Of a DNA stretch of 64,000 nt, positions 1 to 11,070 are shown piece by piece. The notes below the pieces were generated by a model that saw nothing but the letters and a program-made list of their open reading frames with translations, had not been told where the DNA came from and made no database searches. This stretch comes from Agroathelia rolfsii (lineage: Eukaryota; Basidiomycota; Agaricomycetes; Amylocorticiales; Amylocorticiaceae). The translations under genes were made by a program, and so were the position numbers. The number at the start of each line of letters is the position of its first letter. Position 1 is the stretch's first letter. Location of the stretch: positions 2,914,001-2,978,000 of the forward strand of contig JABRWF010000008.1 in the NCBI GenBank assembly GCA_018343915.1. Reading direction: 5' to 3'.

Positions 1-24
1 ACTAATACTTAGGATGACCCAGCT

Positions 25-300
25 TGTTATGAGTTCACTAACCTTAGCCCAATTTTTCTTTTATTTTTCCTTTATTTTATCCCTTCTTTTTATTGATAGT
101 TAAGTAGTACTACTTAGGTTAGAGTTTAGGTCATGTGATTTGCACATCACATGACTATTACTATATCAACCTCATTATGTACACCTGTAGACTTTAGACT
201 GTTGTCTTTGTCTACAGATGAGTAACCTATGTATTTCTACTTTACTTCAATTTAACTTTGTCTACAGTTCCTTTCTCAGCATCACTAAGAAGTGTGAAGC
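25..300 (+). mobile_element. Possible LTR remnant, unnamed family
   Basis: It begins with TGTTATGAGTT, like the LTR-D start. It then shows the layout seen in families B-D: CTGTAGAC (about 198-205) pairs with GTCTACAG before a degenerate donor, and CTTTGTCTACAG recurs about 50 bp later. The 3' limit and a TSD were not found, so the end is approximate. Confidence 0.4.
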
Positions 301-305
301 TAACC

Positions 306-357
306 TAGAGAGGTAGCTAGCCCAGAGAGGTAGCTAGCCCAGAGAGGTAGCTAGGCC
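306..357. repeat. 17 bp tandem repeat, three copies
   Basis: A unit reading AGAGAGGTAGCTAGCCC is repeated three times in a row, the last copy with one change. It lies in the decayed 3' part of the gag remnant. Confidence 0.8.
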
Positions 358-1698
358 AGGTGGATAAGGAGTCCAGCCTTGAGGCCATCTTAGTGAGAGT
401 ATGAGTGGTATTGGGAGGGGGATCTCCTGACATAGCTGTCCACAATGGAAGTACTGAGCCTTCGACCAATCCCTTGAAGGGAACGATGGTCTTCCCTGAA
501 ATGAGGGTTGACTAGTTGAAGGTACAGCTACTTGAGCCGTGTTAATCAAGATGGGGTTTGTAGCTGATCCGGACACTGGGACCCGGGGTCGCCATGTATC
601 TTGCTAGAGACCTGCAGAGCGCAATCCCTGTTCTGCGCGTAAGGCTGCATCTATCACATTTTGGACTGTTTCCAAGTTAGTTTGATCCCAGCCTCCAAGT
701 ACATTCCTGATCTTGGGGTTTAAGCCATCCAGGAAATGTACATGCCAGTCTTCTTTGGATAAATCAGTCTGCTGCGCCGTTGACCAGAAATCCGTGATAT
801 AGTCCTGGGTACTACGTGACCCCTGCTTCATGCCCTTGAGTTTATCAAGAGCTGATCGCTTGTAGTCCCAGGAACCATAAAGTCCCCGGAACGCCTTGTA
901 AAAGTCCTCAAAGATAAAAGGGGGTGCTCCCTTGACCTTTTCCTCTGCCTTGATCATATCGGACCATTTTTCCGACCACCTCCTAGGACCTCCCTCTAGT
1001 AGAGAGATCAGTAGTCTACCCTTGTCACAATCAGAGCTGTATATGGTAGGATTCAAACCCAGGTAGTTTTCAAATCCTAAGATAAAGTCCTTGTATTTTT
1101 TATGGTCACCCATGAACTTTGAAGGTTCTTTGCCTCTTTCTTTTGTTGAGGCTACGGTAACAACCTGAGGTGCTGGTGTTGGAGCAGGAACGGGTGTAGG
1201 AGTGGGATGATTAGCAATTTTGACCAGCTTGCACTGGGTTTCCGTCATATGCCTCATTATTTCTGTTGTCTGACACTACATTTCCAGCATCTGACCCATA
1301 AACTATTCGAACCCAGAAGATATGGTAGGCGAAGCGGGGCGAGTAACAGCGGGGGTTTGGGTATGAGGGGTAGGGATAGGTATGCAGATTTTAGGAGTGA
1401 CAGCAGGGGTAGGAATATGTGAGTGGGTGTAAGAGGTGACTGGTTCGGACGCAGGTTTGGGTTCTCTATAGTCAGAAGGGGAGGGGTAAAGTTCCTCTTC
1501 AACTTCTTCTTTGTCTTCTTCCTCCTCTTTGGATTCTTCAGGTGAAGCAGCTTTAGGAGGAGAAGAGACCTTGGGCGGGGTTGGAACTTTAGGTGGTTAT
1601 GAGAAAGTAGGCTGGGGGGCAGGTGCAGAGATGGATGGGCAAGCAGAGGTTTTAGCAGCAGGTTGTGCAGGTGCCTTTCCTTTTCTGGATTGGCTCAT
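334..1698 (-). pseudogene. Ty3-type gag pseudogene
   Basis: The frame opens with MSQSRKGKAP and continues through a Pro/Ser-rich N-terminus and an acidic EEEEDKEEVEEE stretch. A helical Ty3 gag core follows (KFMGDHKKYKDFILGFENYL to AALRAEQGL). One frame is kept over the whole length but has stops at 1597-1599, 1303-1305, 1276-1278 and 604-606. The first three sit where CAA or CAG would restore reading. A degenerate zinc-knuckle trace (YFHCGQ) lies near 400-440, after which the frame is lost. Gag normally forms the virus-like particle; this copy cannot make a full protein. Pol is absent, so it is a fragment. The family call rests on core composition and the Pro-rich leader. Confidence 0.75.
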
Positions 1699-2106
1699 AA
1701 ACTTGTGGAGCTAGGGCTCAACACGAATTTGTTGTCTTCTTCAAGCTTAGGCACCAAGCGGAGTGCCTCTGGTAATGTATGTATAAAAGGAAATAAAATG
1801 ATTTGTTTAGGCAGGCAGTTTTGCACCTAAAGAGGTGTCCCTAGAAGCAGCAGACTAACCCTGCAGTAGTGCCTTCGGGTAACGACACAAGGTTTCCCTG
1901 GAATGTGCAGGTACTCCCAAGCCTAAATCTGAACAGGTTAAAACTGGGTATTAGATCCCAGCTAATTGCTTCTGTAAACAGTTCAAGCCCAACATAAATT
2001 TGACAAAGGAAGCGTATATAAAAATTTTCTTTGCTTATGCTATTTGGCAGTGAATCAGACTACACACTGGAGCGAGGCTCGATAGTGGATTAGGTATAGC
2101 TTTGAC
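1699..2106 (-). other. Leader or LTR remnant upstream of gag
   Basis: No coding sequence was seen. Read on the minus strand it has a TTTATATACG box and leads into the gag start, so it is probably the 5' leader or LTR remnant of the gag element. LTR-E cuts it off. Confidence 0.4.
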
Positions 2107-2965
2107 TGTCATGAGTTGATCTTGTGGTCTATCCTGTTCTCCTAATTTTTCTATATTTTCTACTATTTTTCTTGAATTTATATCTTTTGATTTGAGTGCA
2201 TAGGCTTTATTTCTTTATTTTTGGTTTATTGCTGCTTTGTTCACATGGTACTGTACTTCATTTGGGTTTGCTTCCTGATCTTCTGATGTACATCATTGAT
2301 TTGCTTCTCCCATCTTTGATGCTTCTTCTATCATTGATCTTTCCCACACTGTACTTCTGTTCTAACTCCTCTGATTCTTTCTCTTTCCTTTCTTCTATTT
2401 CCCTTGATGTGGAGTTAAGGACTATTCTTAGAGTACTTGTAAACAGTATATAGAGGCCTGCCCTTGGGGCCTTTGCAATTCAGCTTGACCACCTTTTGCC
2501 CTCTGAGTCATTCTTACTCACACCTGAAAGTTCTTATCTCCCATTCTCTCTCTTGTGTGTTTTACCCCCCCCCCCCCCATCATCATCTTTGACTTGTTAT
2601 ACCTGGACCCCAAGGTTAAGGGGATATGCTGTGACTCCATGCTCTAAGGGAGTATAATACTGAGTGAAAGCATGTGTCACCATGATGTGTGAACATGGAC
2701 TCCTAGGATCAGGGAGTATAAAGAATTGTGTCTAGTCCAAGACAGCATGTCCCATCTGGCAAAGGGACTTTAAAGAATACCAGTGATTATATGTTGCATG
2801 GAAGCCTTCATGAAACAGTGGGAGACCTTACCTCTAGGTCTTTAAACATGAGTTGCACCTCCTTACTGGGGGAGATTAAAGATATCAGTAGTACCCCCCC
2901 CCCTTTGCCTAGCCTTCCCAGGCTAGATGTGTTTGGTTGGTTTGAGTTATAAGTGACCCATGACA
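2107..2965 (+). mobile_element. Solo LTR, family E
   Basis: It runs from TGTCATGAGTTGATC to CCCATGACA. Flanks TTGAC and TCGAC form a 5 bp TSD with one C/T difference. A second, more decayed copy lies at 55403. A TATATAGAGG box and a long C run near 2566 lie inside. No coding sequence was seen. Confidence 0.85.
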
Positions 2966-2974
2966 TCGACCTAA

Positions 2975-3989
2975 TGTCAAGGCTTATGTGCTTGACTATA
3001 CCAAAAGGGACAACCTGCTTGTAAGGCATGCAGGCAGGCTGTAAGGCCGGGTTTTATGTCCGCTACTAGTTTGGTATTTATTATTGAGTGCTCATGTGCT
3101 CCTATTGCTACCAGTCATAATAGTACATACTCGGATTTACTATGCTAGGATTGTGATTGGTACTCTAATCCGAAGATTTCCTGTGTGCTCTCTTTGCGTC
3201 TAATAAATCCTTCAAATGTTTCTTACTCAGGATAGGCGGCTTAGCCCTCCGTGATCTACTAACACTTGCTAGGACTTGTTTCTGCCTAGGCCTAAATGAA
3301 TAGGGCTTGTTTCACGTGCAATGCCTCCTAGTGTATTGAGGACTTATAAAGACTTACGACCTTCTTGTATCAAGGTCTACGTATACGCTTACTAAGCTAC
3401 CGTTTAGGCTTTATACTTAGCAAGGGAAAGAAAAGGGGTGATGGTGTGATGGGCTAGGACAAGTAAGCCTGAAGGTGAAAGATATATTAGTTTCTATGTA
3501 AAAGAATACAAGGTGGGGTACCCTTACCTGAAGGCAAAAAGGTCGAAGCTAAGGTTTAGGTAAGGGTTACATGCTTATATTTATACATAAATGAAAGGGC
3601 CTGTGCATAGCCTTGTTGGTCTGTGTGCAGCCAGGGTTTGTAAGTAGAAACATGTCAAATGCAGGGGTAGTGCTTTGTACCTAAGTCCAATAAGCAGCTA
3701 ATTGGAATGATGAGTCTAGTACTCCTTAGTAATTACACAGTGATCAGAACGACCCTGGTTCCTAAGTCTAGACTTTTTGATGAAAAGGAACAGTCTAGAC
3801 TCCACCTTCCTAATATACTCTTGTCACGAGCACTCCTGTCACGTGGGGCTAACACAGCCAGTCACATGCATGTCAAGATGTTGCCTGTAAGGTATTTTGT
3901 CCATATCTCAGTTAATAAAAATCGTAAAATTACAATAAAAATATGTACAAGTCCGTAAGGAAAAGGCAAAAAATGTCCAACTCATAACA
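2975..3989 (-). mobile_element. Solo LTR, family D
   Basis: The reverse-orientation termini are TGTCAAGGCTTATG and CAACTCATAACA, and the length matches other D copies. It holds the D stem-loop/intron block. No TSD was found, so one flank may have been rearranged. Confidence 0.8.
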
Positions 3990-4043
3990 GTAGTCCACTA
4001 GATATATTATAAGGACATTAATACATATCTTATAGATATTAGG

Positions 4044-4919
4044 TGTTATGACCCGCCAATGCACCCAGCCACCGAACGTCCTGATTGCACACATCAACAT
4101 TTGTGAACAACTGTGATGGAGCCACTGGCAATATCCTCCCTTCTGTATTGCCATGTATCCTATGCATTGGAAGCATTTCCAATATGTCCATCAATATTTC
4201 CCCGGAGCCATATGTATGGCCATCCTTTGCACTTCCTTCCTATCACTAATGCGCTTCTGCTCATCAGAGTATCCCACATGTTGACTAACCTTCTTGACAT
4301 CAATCCCCAAAGTTGCCATATATCCACACCAGTGCATCTTTCCTATCTGGGATGATTGTGCTTAGTTCCCCACCATGATCATGCTCTAATCAATGATTAG
4401 ACTGCCAATAGTTCCAAAGGAATGCACCTCTACCTTTGTGCACAGCGTAGCACGACTACTAGAGCATGCAGTACAGGCTATTCTTTATTGTTTCTATTGT
4501 CTTTCATCTATTTCTTTATTTATCATTTTCTTGACTACTATACTTAGTATATAGTACTGTACTTGATGTAGTAGATACAGTAGTCGGAAAATTAAGTATG
4601 TATCACCCTAACCCAGCCTACATCTGCTGCATAGCCAGCGGTCAACCTATGGACTTGAGTATCCTCGAGTATCTTGTTCTGCTCTCTTCCTCTGGCTTGT
4701 TATCTTCTGCTCTATGCCTGATCTCGCCAGACTACCTGCACCAACCTGCCATGCATTTGTCTGCTTACCATGATACCTGTATTGCCATAGGCTCTGAGGT
4801 ATTAAAGAGGCATCTCCACAAACTCACAGGGCTGCCATCCAACAGTGAGCAGCTTAGCAACTAGTGCTCAAGGGGCATTGCTGCACTACCCAAGCTAGCT
4901 ATAAAGGCAGCTCTTGACA
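4044..4919 (+). mobile_element. Solo LTR, family A
   Basis: This is a full-length 876 bp copy with decayed start TGTTATGACCC and end GCTCTTGACA. The flanks TTAGG and CTTCA do not match. A 5'-truncated A copy abuts it directly, suggesting recombination between A copies. Confidence 0.8.
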
Positions 4920-5307
4920 CTTCACCCATTTCTTTATTTATCATTTTCACAACTACTATACTTTATATATATGTACTGTACCTGATGTAGTAGTTACAGC
5001 AGCTGGAAAATTAAGTGTGTTTGGCCCTAAACAAGCCCTACACCCACTGCATAGTCAGCTGTCAATCTATAGACTTAAGCATCCTTGAGTATCTTGTCTA
5101 GTTTCTCTCTTCTTACTTGGTCTCTCCACTCTACACTCAATCTTGCTGGAACACCCATACTAACCTGCCATACACTTGTCTACTTGCCATGACACCTGTA
5201 TCACTACAGGCTCCAAGATATCGAAGAGGTGACTCTACGAACCCATAGGGCTGCCATCCGGCAGTGAGCAGCTTAGTAGTTAGTACTCTAGGGGTATCGC
5301 TGCACCA

Positions 5308-7176
5308 TGTTATGAGTTGAACATTTTTTGCATTTTCTCTACGGACATGTACATATTTTTATTGTATTTTTACGATTTTATTTAACCAAGTTATGGATGA
5401 AATACCTTATAGATGACATCTTGACATACGTGTGACTGGCTGTGTTAGCCCCACGTGACAGGAGTGCTTGTGACAAGAGTATATTAGGAAGGCGGAGTTT
5501 AGATCATTCCTTTTTCATCAAAAGGTCTAGACTCAGGAACCAGGGATGTTCTGATCACTGTGCAATTACTAAGGAGTACTAGACTCATCATTCTGATCGG
5601 TTGCTCATTGGACTTAGGCATAAAAGTACTGCCCCTGCATTCTAGTTATTTCTGTTTACAAACCTCACTACGCACAGACCATCGAGACTGCGCACGGGCC
5701 CTTCATTTTATGTATAAATACAAGCCTGTAGCCCTTACCTGAACCTTAGCTTCGACCTTCTCGCCTTCAGGTAAGGGCACCCCCCTATTTGTATACTTAT
5801 ATAATACTAATATATTTCTCGCCTTTAGGCTTACTTAAGTCCTAGCCCATTCCCCTCTCTCTCTCCCCTCTCCTCATTAAGTATAAGGCCTTCAGGGCAT
5901 CTTAGTGAGCATATACTTAGCCTTGTTACAAGAAGGCTATAAGACCTATTTCAAGTCCTCAATACATCAGGAGGCACTGTATATAAATCAAGTCCTATTC
6001 AGTTAGGCCTAGGCAGTAAAAAGTCCTAGTGAGTGTCTATTAATCACAGAGGGCTAAGCTGCCTATCCTGAGTAAGAAGTAACCAAACTTTTATTAGACA
6101 CAAAGAGAAGTGTTAAGGGTCTACTCCTTGACTTCACTGCTTTGGGCATGGAGGGCCTACTAACAATGCTATCAAACAATAAACTCTCTTAACACTAAAC
6201 CTAAGTACCTAAGGGAACAAGTTTTCCCACAGATATGCAAATCCCTTATCTATTGAGGTGCACTGGGTACTCTGCTTATTCTTTTATGACGCTCTTAGAA
6301 CATTTCACACATATATGCACACAAGAGGGGATTTATACCACCTCCAAGTAAGATAGAGAGAGAGATAAAAGAGAGGGGGGCTAGGATGTAGGGCCTAGGC
6401 CTAAGGAATATAACTCTGAAGGCAAAGATTTATTAGCAATCTATTTAAGGGAATACAAATGTCTTTACTTGCCTGAAGGCAAAGAGGTTGAAGCTAAGCT
6501 CTTCAGGACAAGTTACATGCGCTATTTATACTATTGTAGAAAGGTCCGTGCACAGCTTTAATGGTCTGTGTGCAGAGGGAGATAGAAGTATAATTGTGGC
6601 AATGCAGGGGAAGATCTTTGACCCTAACTCCACTGGGCATCCGTGTGGAGATCCGTTTCCGGACCGGTACTGGTAACCGTTAGGAATCGATCAGTGAAGA
6701 AAGTTTACATTCCTAGGCTGTGCATGATGATGAAATAGAAGTGCGCACAGCCCTGAGATTACTCCTGTGATGTGCGGCTTGGAAATATGTGAGGGCCAAT
6801 CACATGACCACTGCACTGCCCACAGTCCATGCCCTTAAAGGGGTAATTTGATAAGAAAATAAAAGAAAAAGAAAAGGAAAATGCAATAACTAATTAAATA
6901 CTAGTCCAAATAATACAGGAAAATAGCTGAAAAATCCGCGAAAATTCCCTTCTCATGACAAGAAGCACACGGGAAGTCTCTTGACTAGAGTACCGAATGC
7001 TATCCTAGCATAGTAAAAGTAAGGATACACTATTATAACTGGTAGCAATGGGAGTATGTGAGCACTTGATAAAATACTAAATAAGTCACAGACGTAAAAC
7101 CCGGCCTTACAGCCCACCTGCATACCTTATAAGCAGGTTGTCTTATTTGGTAAAGTCAAGAGCGTAAGCCTTGACA
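5308..7176 (+). mobile_element. Solo LTR, family D, with nested LTR-C
   Basis: It runs from TGTTATGAGTTG to GCCTTGACA with a perfect TSD CACCA on both sides. An LTR-C copy interrupts it. Removing that insert and one TSD copy leaves about 1 kb, the D length. Confidence 0.9.
6111..6960 (-). mobile_element. Solo LTR, family C, inside LTR-D
   Basis: The reverse copy runs from TGTTAAGGGTCTACTCC to CTTCTCATGACA. TSD AGAAG is perfect. The predicted LTR intron (GCAAGT donor) is present on the minus strand. Confidence 0.92.
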
Positions 7177-7212
7177 CACCACCCAAGCTAGCTACAAAGG
7201 CAGCTCTTAACA

Positions 7213-7340
7213 GTCTTCCTAAATCCCCATATGAATCCCCTCCTGTTATGCCTGCTCTGGTGGGTATGCAAAACCCTATACTGGCTCCTTGCTAGCTCTA
7301 ATGATGCCTTGTTGTAGTGGTTACCCATCCCTCCAAGATT
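7213..7340. other. Unassigned host sequence
   Basis: This short stretch continues at 9071 after the LTR-C insertion. Nothing recognisable was seen in it. Confidence 0.5.
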
Positions 7341-9070
7341 TGTCAAGGGTCTACTTCTTGACTATGTTATGTTGGGTGTAGGGAGCCTACTTGTGACACA
7401 ACCAAATAATAAACCTTCTTAACACTAAGACTAAGTACCTAAGAAATTAAGTTTTCCCACAGATACACAAATCCCTTATCTATTAAGATGCACTGGGTAC
7501 TCTGCTTATTCTCTTATAATGCTCTTACAAATGTTTTCACACATGCATAAGGAGATTTACACTGCCTCCAAGTAAAAAGAGAGAGAGAGAGAGAGAAAGG
7601 GAGGGTGTTAAGAGCTGCCTTTGTAGCTAGCTTGGGCAGTGTGGCAATGCCCCTGGAGTACTAACTGCTAAAGCTGCTCACTGCCGGATAGCAGCCCTAT
7701 AGGTTTGTGGAGTTGCCTCTTCGATATCTTGGAGTCTGTAGCAATACAGGTGTTGTGGCAAGCAAATAAATGTATGGCAGGTTAGTGCGGGTGTTCCGGC
7801 AAGACCGAGCATAGAGTGGAGAGATTAAGCAAGAAGGGAGAAGCTAGACGAGACACTCAAGGATGCTTGAGTCCACAGGTTGACCGCTGGCTATGCAGCA
7901 GGTGTAGGGCTTATTTAGGGCCAAACACACTTAATTTCCCAACTACTGTATCTACTACATCAGGTACAGTATATATATACAAAGTACAGTAGTCATGAAA
8001 ATGATAAATAAAGAAATGGGTAAAGAACAATAAAGATAATAAGTATCCAGCGCGTGCCACGCACTCTGGTAGTTATGCCATACTGTGCACAAAGGCGGGA
8101 ATGTGTTCCTTCAGAACCATTGGTGGTTTGATCATCAATCAGAGCATGATCATAGTGGGGAACCAAGCACAATCTTCCCAGATAGGAAGGATCTACTGGT
8201 GGGGACACATGGCAACTCAGGGATTGACATCAAAAGGTATTGTCATTATATAGAATGCTCTGATGGACAGAAGTATACTAGTGATGGGAAGGAAGCATGA
8301 AGGGTGGCCGTGCATATAGTTCTGGGGAAACATTGGTGGATATATTGGAAACACTTCTAATGCACAGGGTACGCAGTGACTTAGAAGGGAGGGCATCATT
8401 AGTGATTCCATCGTAAGTGTTTGTGTGTCAATGTGCACAATTGGGACATTTGGTGGCTGGGTATATTGGTGGGTCATGATAGAGGGGCTAGGACAGAGGG
8501 CCTAGGCCTAAGAAATATAACCCTAAAGGCAGAGATTTTTATTAGTAATCTATATAATAAGGTACAACCTGGGGTTTACTTGCCTGAAAGCAAAGAGGTT
8601 GAAGCTGAGCTCTTTAGGACAAGTTACATGCACTATTTATACTACTATTAAAGGGTTTATGCACAGCCTGAATGGTCTGTATATAGAGGGAAATAGAAGT
8701 ATAAGAGTGGCAATGCAGGGGAAGAACTTTTATCCTAACTCCACTGGGCATCCGTGTGGAGATCCATTTCTAGACCAGTACTGGTAACCATTAGGAATCA
8801 TTCAGGGAAGGAAGGCTATATTCCTGGGCTGTGTATAATGGTGAAATAGAAGTTCATACAGCCCCAAGGTTACTCCTGTGATATACGGCTTGAAAATACA
8901 TGAGGGCCAATCACATAACTACTGCACTGCCTATAGTCCATGCCCTAAAGGGTAATTTTTATAAGAAAAATAAAAAAAAAAAGAAAGATAATGCAATAAC
9001 AAATTAAATACTAGTCTAAATAATACAGCAAAATAACCAAAAAATTGGCAAAAATTACCTTCTCATGACA
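7341..9070 (-). mobile_element. Solo LTR, family C, split by LTR-A
   Basis: TSD AGATT is perfect on both sides of the composite. LTR-A inserted in the GA-rich part near one end. The remainder matches other C copies through to CTTCTCATGACA. Confidence 0.9.
7606..8481 (-). mobile_element. Solo LTR, family A, inside LTR-C
   Basis: This is a reverse copy with termini TGTTAAGAGCTGCC and GGGTCATGATA, perfect TSD GAGGG and length 876 bp. Confidence 0.92.
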
Positions 9071-9350
9071 AGATTCTCTCATGGAATCTGGAGGCCTGTT
9101 ATCTGCCAACAGCTCATTGCTGTCTAGTTCATGCATATTGTTGTAAGCCTATTGGCTAGTAGCCTAACACTAGGTGGGTCCTTAGATTTTAATCATATTG
9201 CTGACTTCATATACATAAGAGAGCTCCCCAGGAGCTAATGAAAGCCCAGGGCTGCAGAAACTTGTAGCTTGCTGCCTAGTTAGATGGCCGTTTATCTATT
9301 GAGTGACCAGGTGAAATACAATTTTATGTGCTGCTACACAGATTTGTTTG
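9071..9350. other. Unassigned host sequence
   Basis: It continues the sequence left of the LTR-C insertion. No convincing reading frame, RNA gene or repeat was seen. Confidence 0.5.
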
Positions 9351-9740
9351 TATGAGAAAAGCGAGCCAGCTAGTAATAAGTTAAAAGTAAGATAGCATTA
9401 TGCTTGTCCTTCTACTTGGATTGTGATAAAAGTGAGCCAGCCAGATTTATATCAAAAGCATAATAGCATTATGCTTGTCCTTGTACTTGGATGCGGTACA
9501 CAGACAAACAAATAGAGTAACTACTACAAAAATCCGTAGCTATATACTATAGTCATGCTCTGCATAACTATAACTCTGTCACTCCCATCGAGGCATGGAT
9601 TGCCTATTCTAACATGGATATAGTACATGGACAAACAAATAAAGTAGGTACTACAAAAAATTGTCACTATATAAGGTAGTCACACTATATGTGACTGTGA
9701 CTCCATCACTCCCATCAAGGTATGGATTGCTATTCCAACA
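9351..9740 (-). mobile_element. Solo LTR, family F, with a nested F copy
   Basis: The reverse copy starts TATGAGAAAAGCGAGCC and ends TATTCCAACA. A second F copy splits it. The left flank does not match the right flank, which is LTR-D sequence, so the left neighbour was probably lost. Confidence 0.75.
9422..9614 (-). mobile_element. Solo LTR, family F, nested in F
   Basis: This 193 bp reverse copy runs from TGTGATAAAAG to TATTCTAACA with perfect TSD TGGAT. Confidence 0.88.
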
Positions 9741-10217
9741 GACTCATCATTCCGATTGATTGCTTATTAGACTTAGGCACAAAGTACTACCCCTGCATTT
9801 AGTCATTATATATATAGTTAGGCAGTATTAGGCCTGTATAAGCTTATGAAGTCCCTAATAAATTAGAGGGCACTGGTGTGACAAAAGCCCTATTCATTTA
9901 GGCCTAGGCAGTAAAAGGACCTAGTGAGTGTTGGTAGATCATAGAGGGCTAAGCCACCTATCCTGAGTAAGAAGTATTTCTGAGCTTTATTAGACACAAA
10001 GAGAAGTATATAGAAAGTCAAAAGACTAGAGTACCAACTACTATTCTAGTATAGTAAAGCCAGGATACACTATTACAACTAGTAGCAACAGGAGCATATA
10101 AGTACTTAAATAAGATACCAAACAAGTAATAGACATAAAACCCAGCCTTACAGCCTGCTTGTGTACCTTATAAGTAGGTTGTCTTATTTGGTATAGTCAA
10201 GTATGCAAGCCTTGACA
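9741..10217 (+). mobile_element. Partial LTR-D
   Basis: It matches the 3' half of LTR-D, ending GCAAGCCTTGACA. The 5' half is missing. Confidence 0.75.
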
Positions 10218-10527
10218 ATAAAGGTAAAAATAAACAGATAACTAAGCAGTCTCAGTAATGACTGATGCATTCCAAGGGTGAGTTATACAAGGTCTAGACT
10301 CCCTTCCACAATAGTGTTGTTACTTGTTGTGACTGTGATGGCCTGTCACAGTACCCTAAATAATGATGTGTCTTTTTGTTCTCCAAGTATAAAGTAAAGA
10401 AATGTTTGTAACTTGATGTAGAAAAATCGTAAAAATATAAGAAAAATATGTACAGAAAGCGTTTTACAAGGCAAAAATAATGGAATAAAAAAGAATAAAG
10501 AGGAATGATACTGGGTATACCTATGAT
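10218..10527 (-). mobile_element. Diverged LTR-D-like remnant
   Basis: Patches such as GGTCTAGACTCCC and AAATCGTAAAAATATAA match the distal part of reverse LTR-D. The rest has diverged and no ends can be fixed. Confidence 0.4.
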
Positions 10528-10639
10528 ATGAATGAGGTATATACTACAATGTGCAGCTACTCTAAAGGCCTAGTTATGCTGCACGTGACCGTGACTCCGT
10601 TACTCCTATCCTCTATAGCAATGGATTGTTATTTCAATA
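10528..10639 (-). mobile_element. Partial LTR-F
   Basis: It aligns to the distal half of reverse LTR-F (TACTACAA through GGATTGTTATTTCAATA). Ends are approximate. Confidence 0.55.
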
Positions 10640-10662
10640 GACTGCACTGCACTCGAGGGCCC

Positions 10663-10854
10663 TGTTGGAATGGCAATCCATGCCTCGATAGGAGTCACGG
10701 AGTCACGGTCACGCGTAGCGTGACCACCTTATGTAGTGACGATTTTTTGTAGTACCTACTTTATTCATTTGTCCGCGTACCGCGTCCAAGTACAAGGACA
10801 AGCGTAATGCAATCTTGCTTTTGACTTATTACTGGCTGGCTCGCTTTTCTCACA
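10663..10854 (+). mobile_element. Solo LTR, family F
   Basis: This 192 bp copy starts TGTTGGAATGGC, ends CTTTTCTCACA and has perfect TSD GGCCC. The short length and TGTTGGAAT start recall Ty1/copia LTRs, but no internal region is present to prove it. Confidence 0.85.
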
Positions 10855-10870
10855 GGCCCTATGGTACAAG

Positions 10871-11063
10871 TGTTGGAATGGCAATCCATGCCTCAATGGG
10901 AGTGACGGAGTCACGGTCACGCTACGCGTGACCATCTTATGTAGCGACGGTTTTTTTGTAGTAGCTACTTTATTCGTTTGTCCGTGTACCGCGTCCAAGT
11001 ACAAGGACAAGCGCAATGCTATCTTGCTTTTGATATAAATCTGGCTGGCTCGCTTTTCTCACA
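10871..11063 (+). mobile_element. Solo LTR, family F, at pseudogene 5' end
   Basis: This 193 bp copy lies 16 bp from the previous one. Flanks ACAAG and ATAAG form a TSD with one C/T difference. It ends just before the first readable codons of the downstream pseudogene and probably displaced its promoter and 5' exon. Confidence 0.85.
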
Positions 11064-11070
11064 ATAAGCG

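Larger units (their letters stand above)
4921..7212 (+). mobile_element. Truncated LTR-A split by LTR-D
   Basis: The A sequence lacks its first ~440 bp. It runs to 5307, is interrupted by LTR-D, and resumes at 7182 to end in GCAGCTCTTAACA. Confidence 0.8.

Noticed and set aside
306..357. Possible CRISPR-like array
   Set aside because: Three head-to-tail 17 bp copies without spacers, in a eukaryotic context; a simple tandem repeat.
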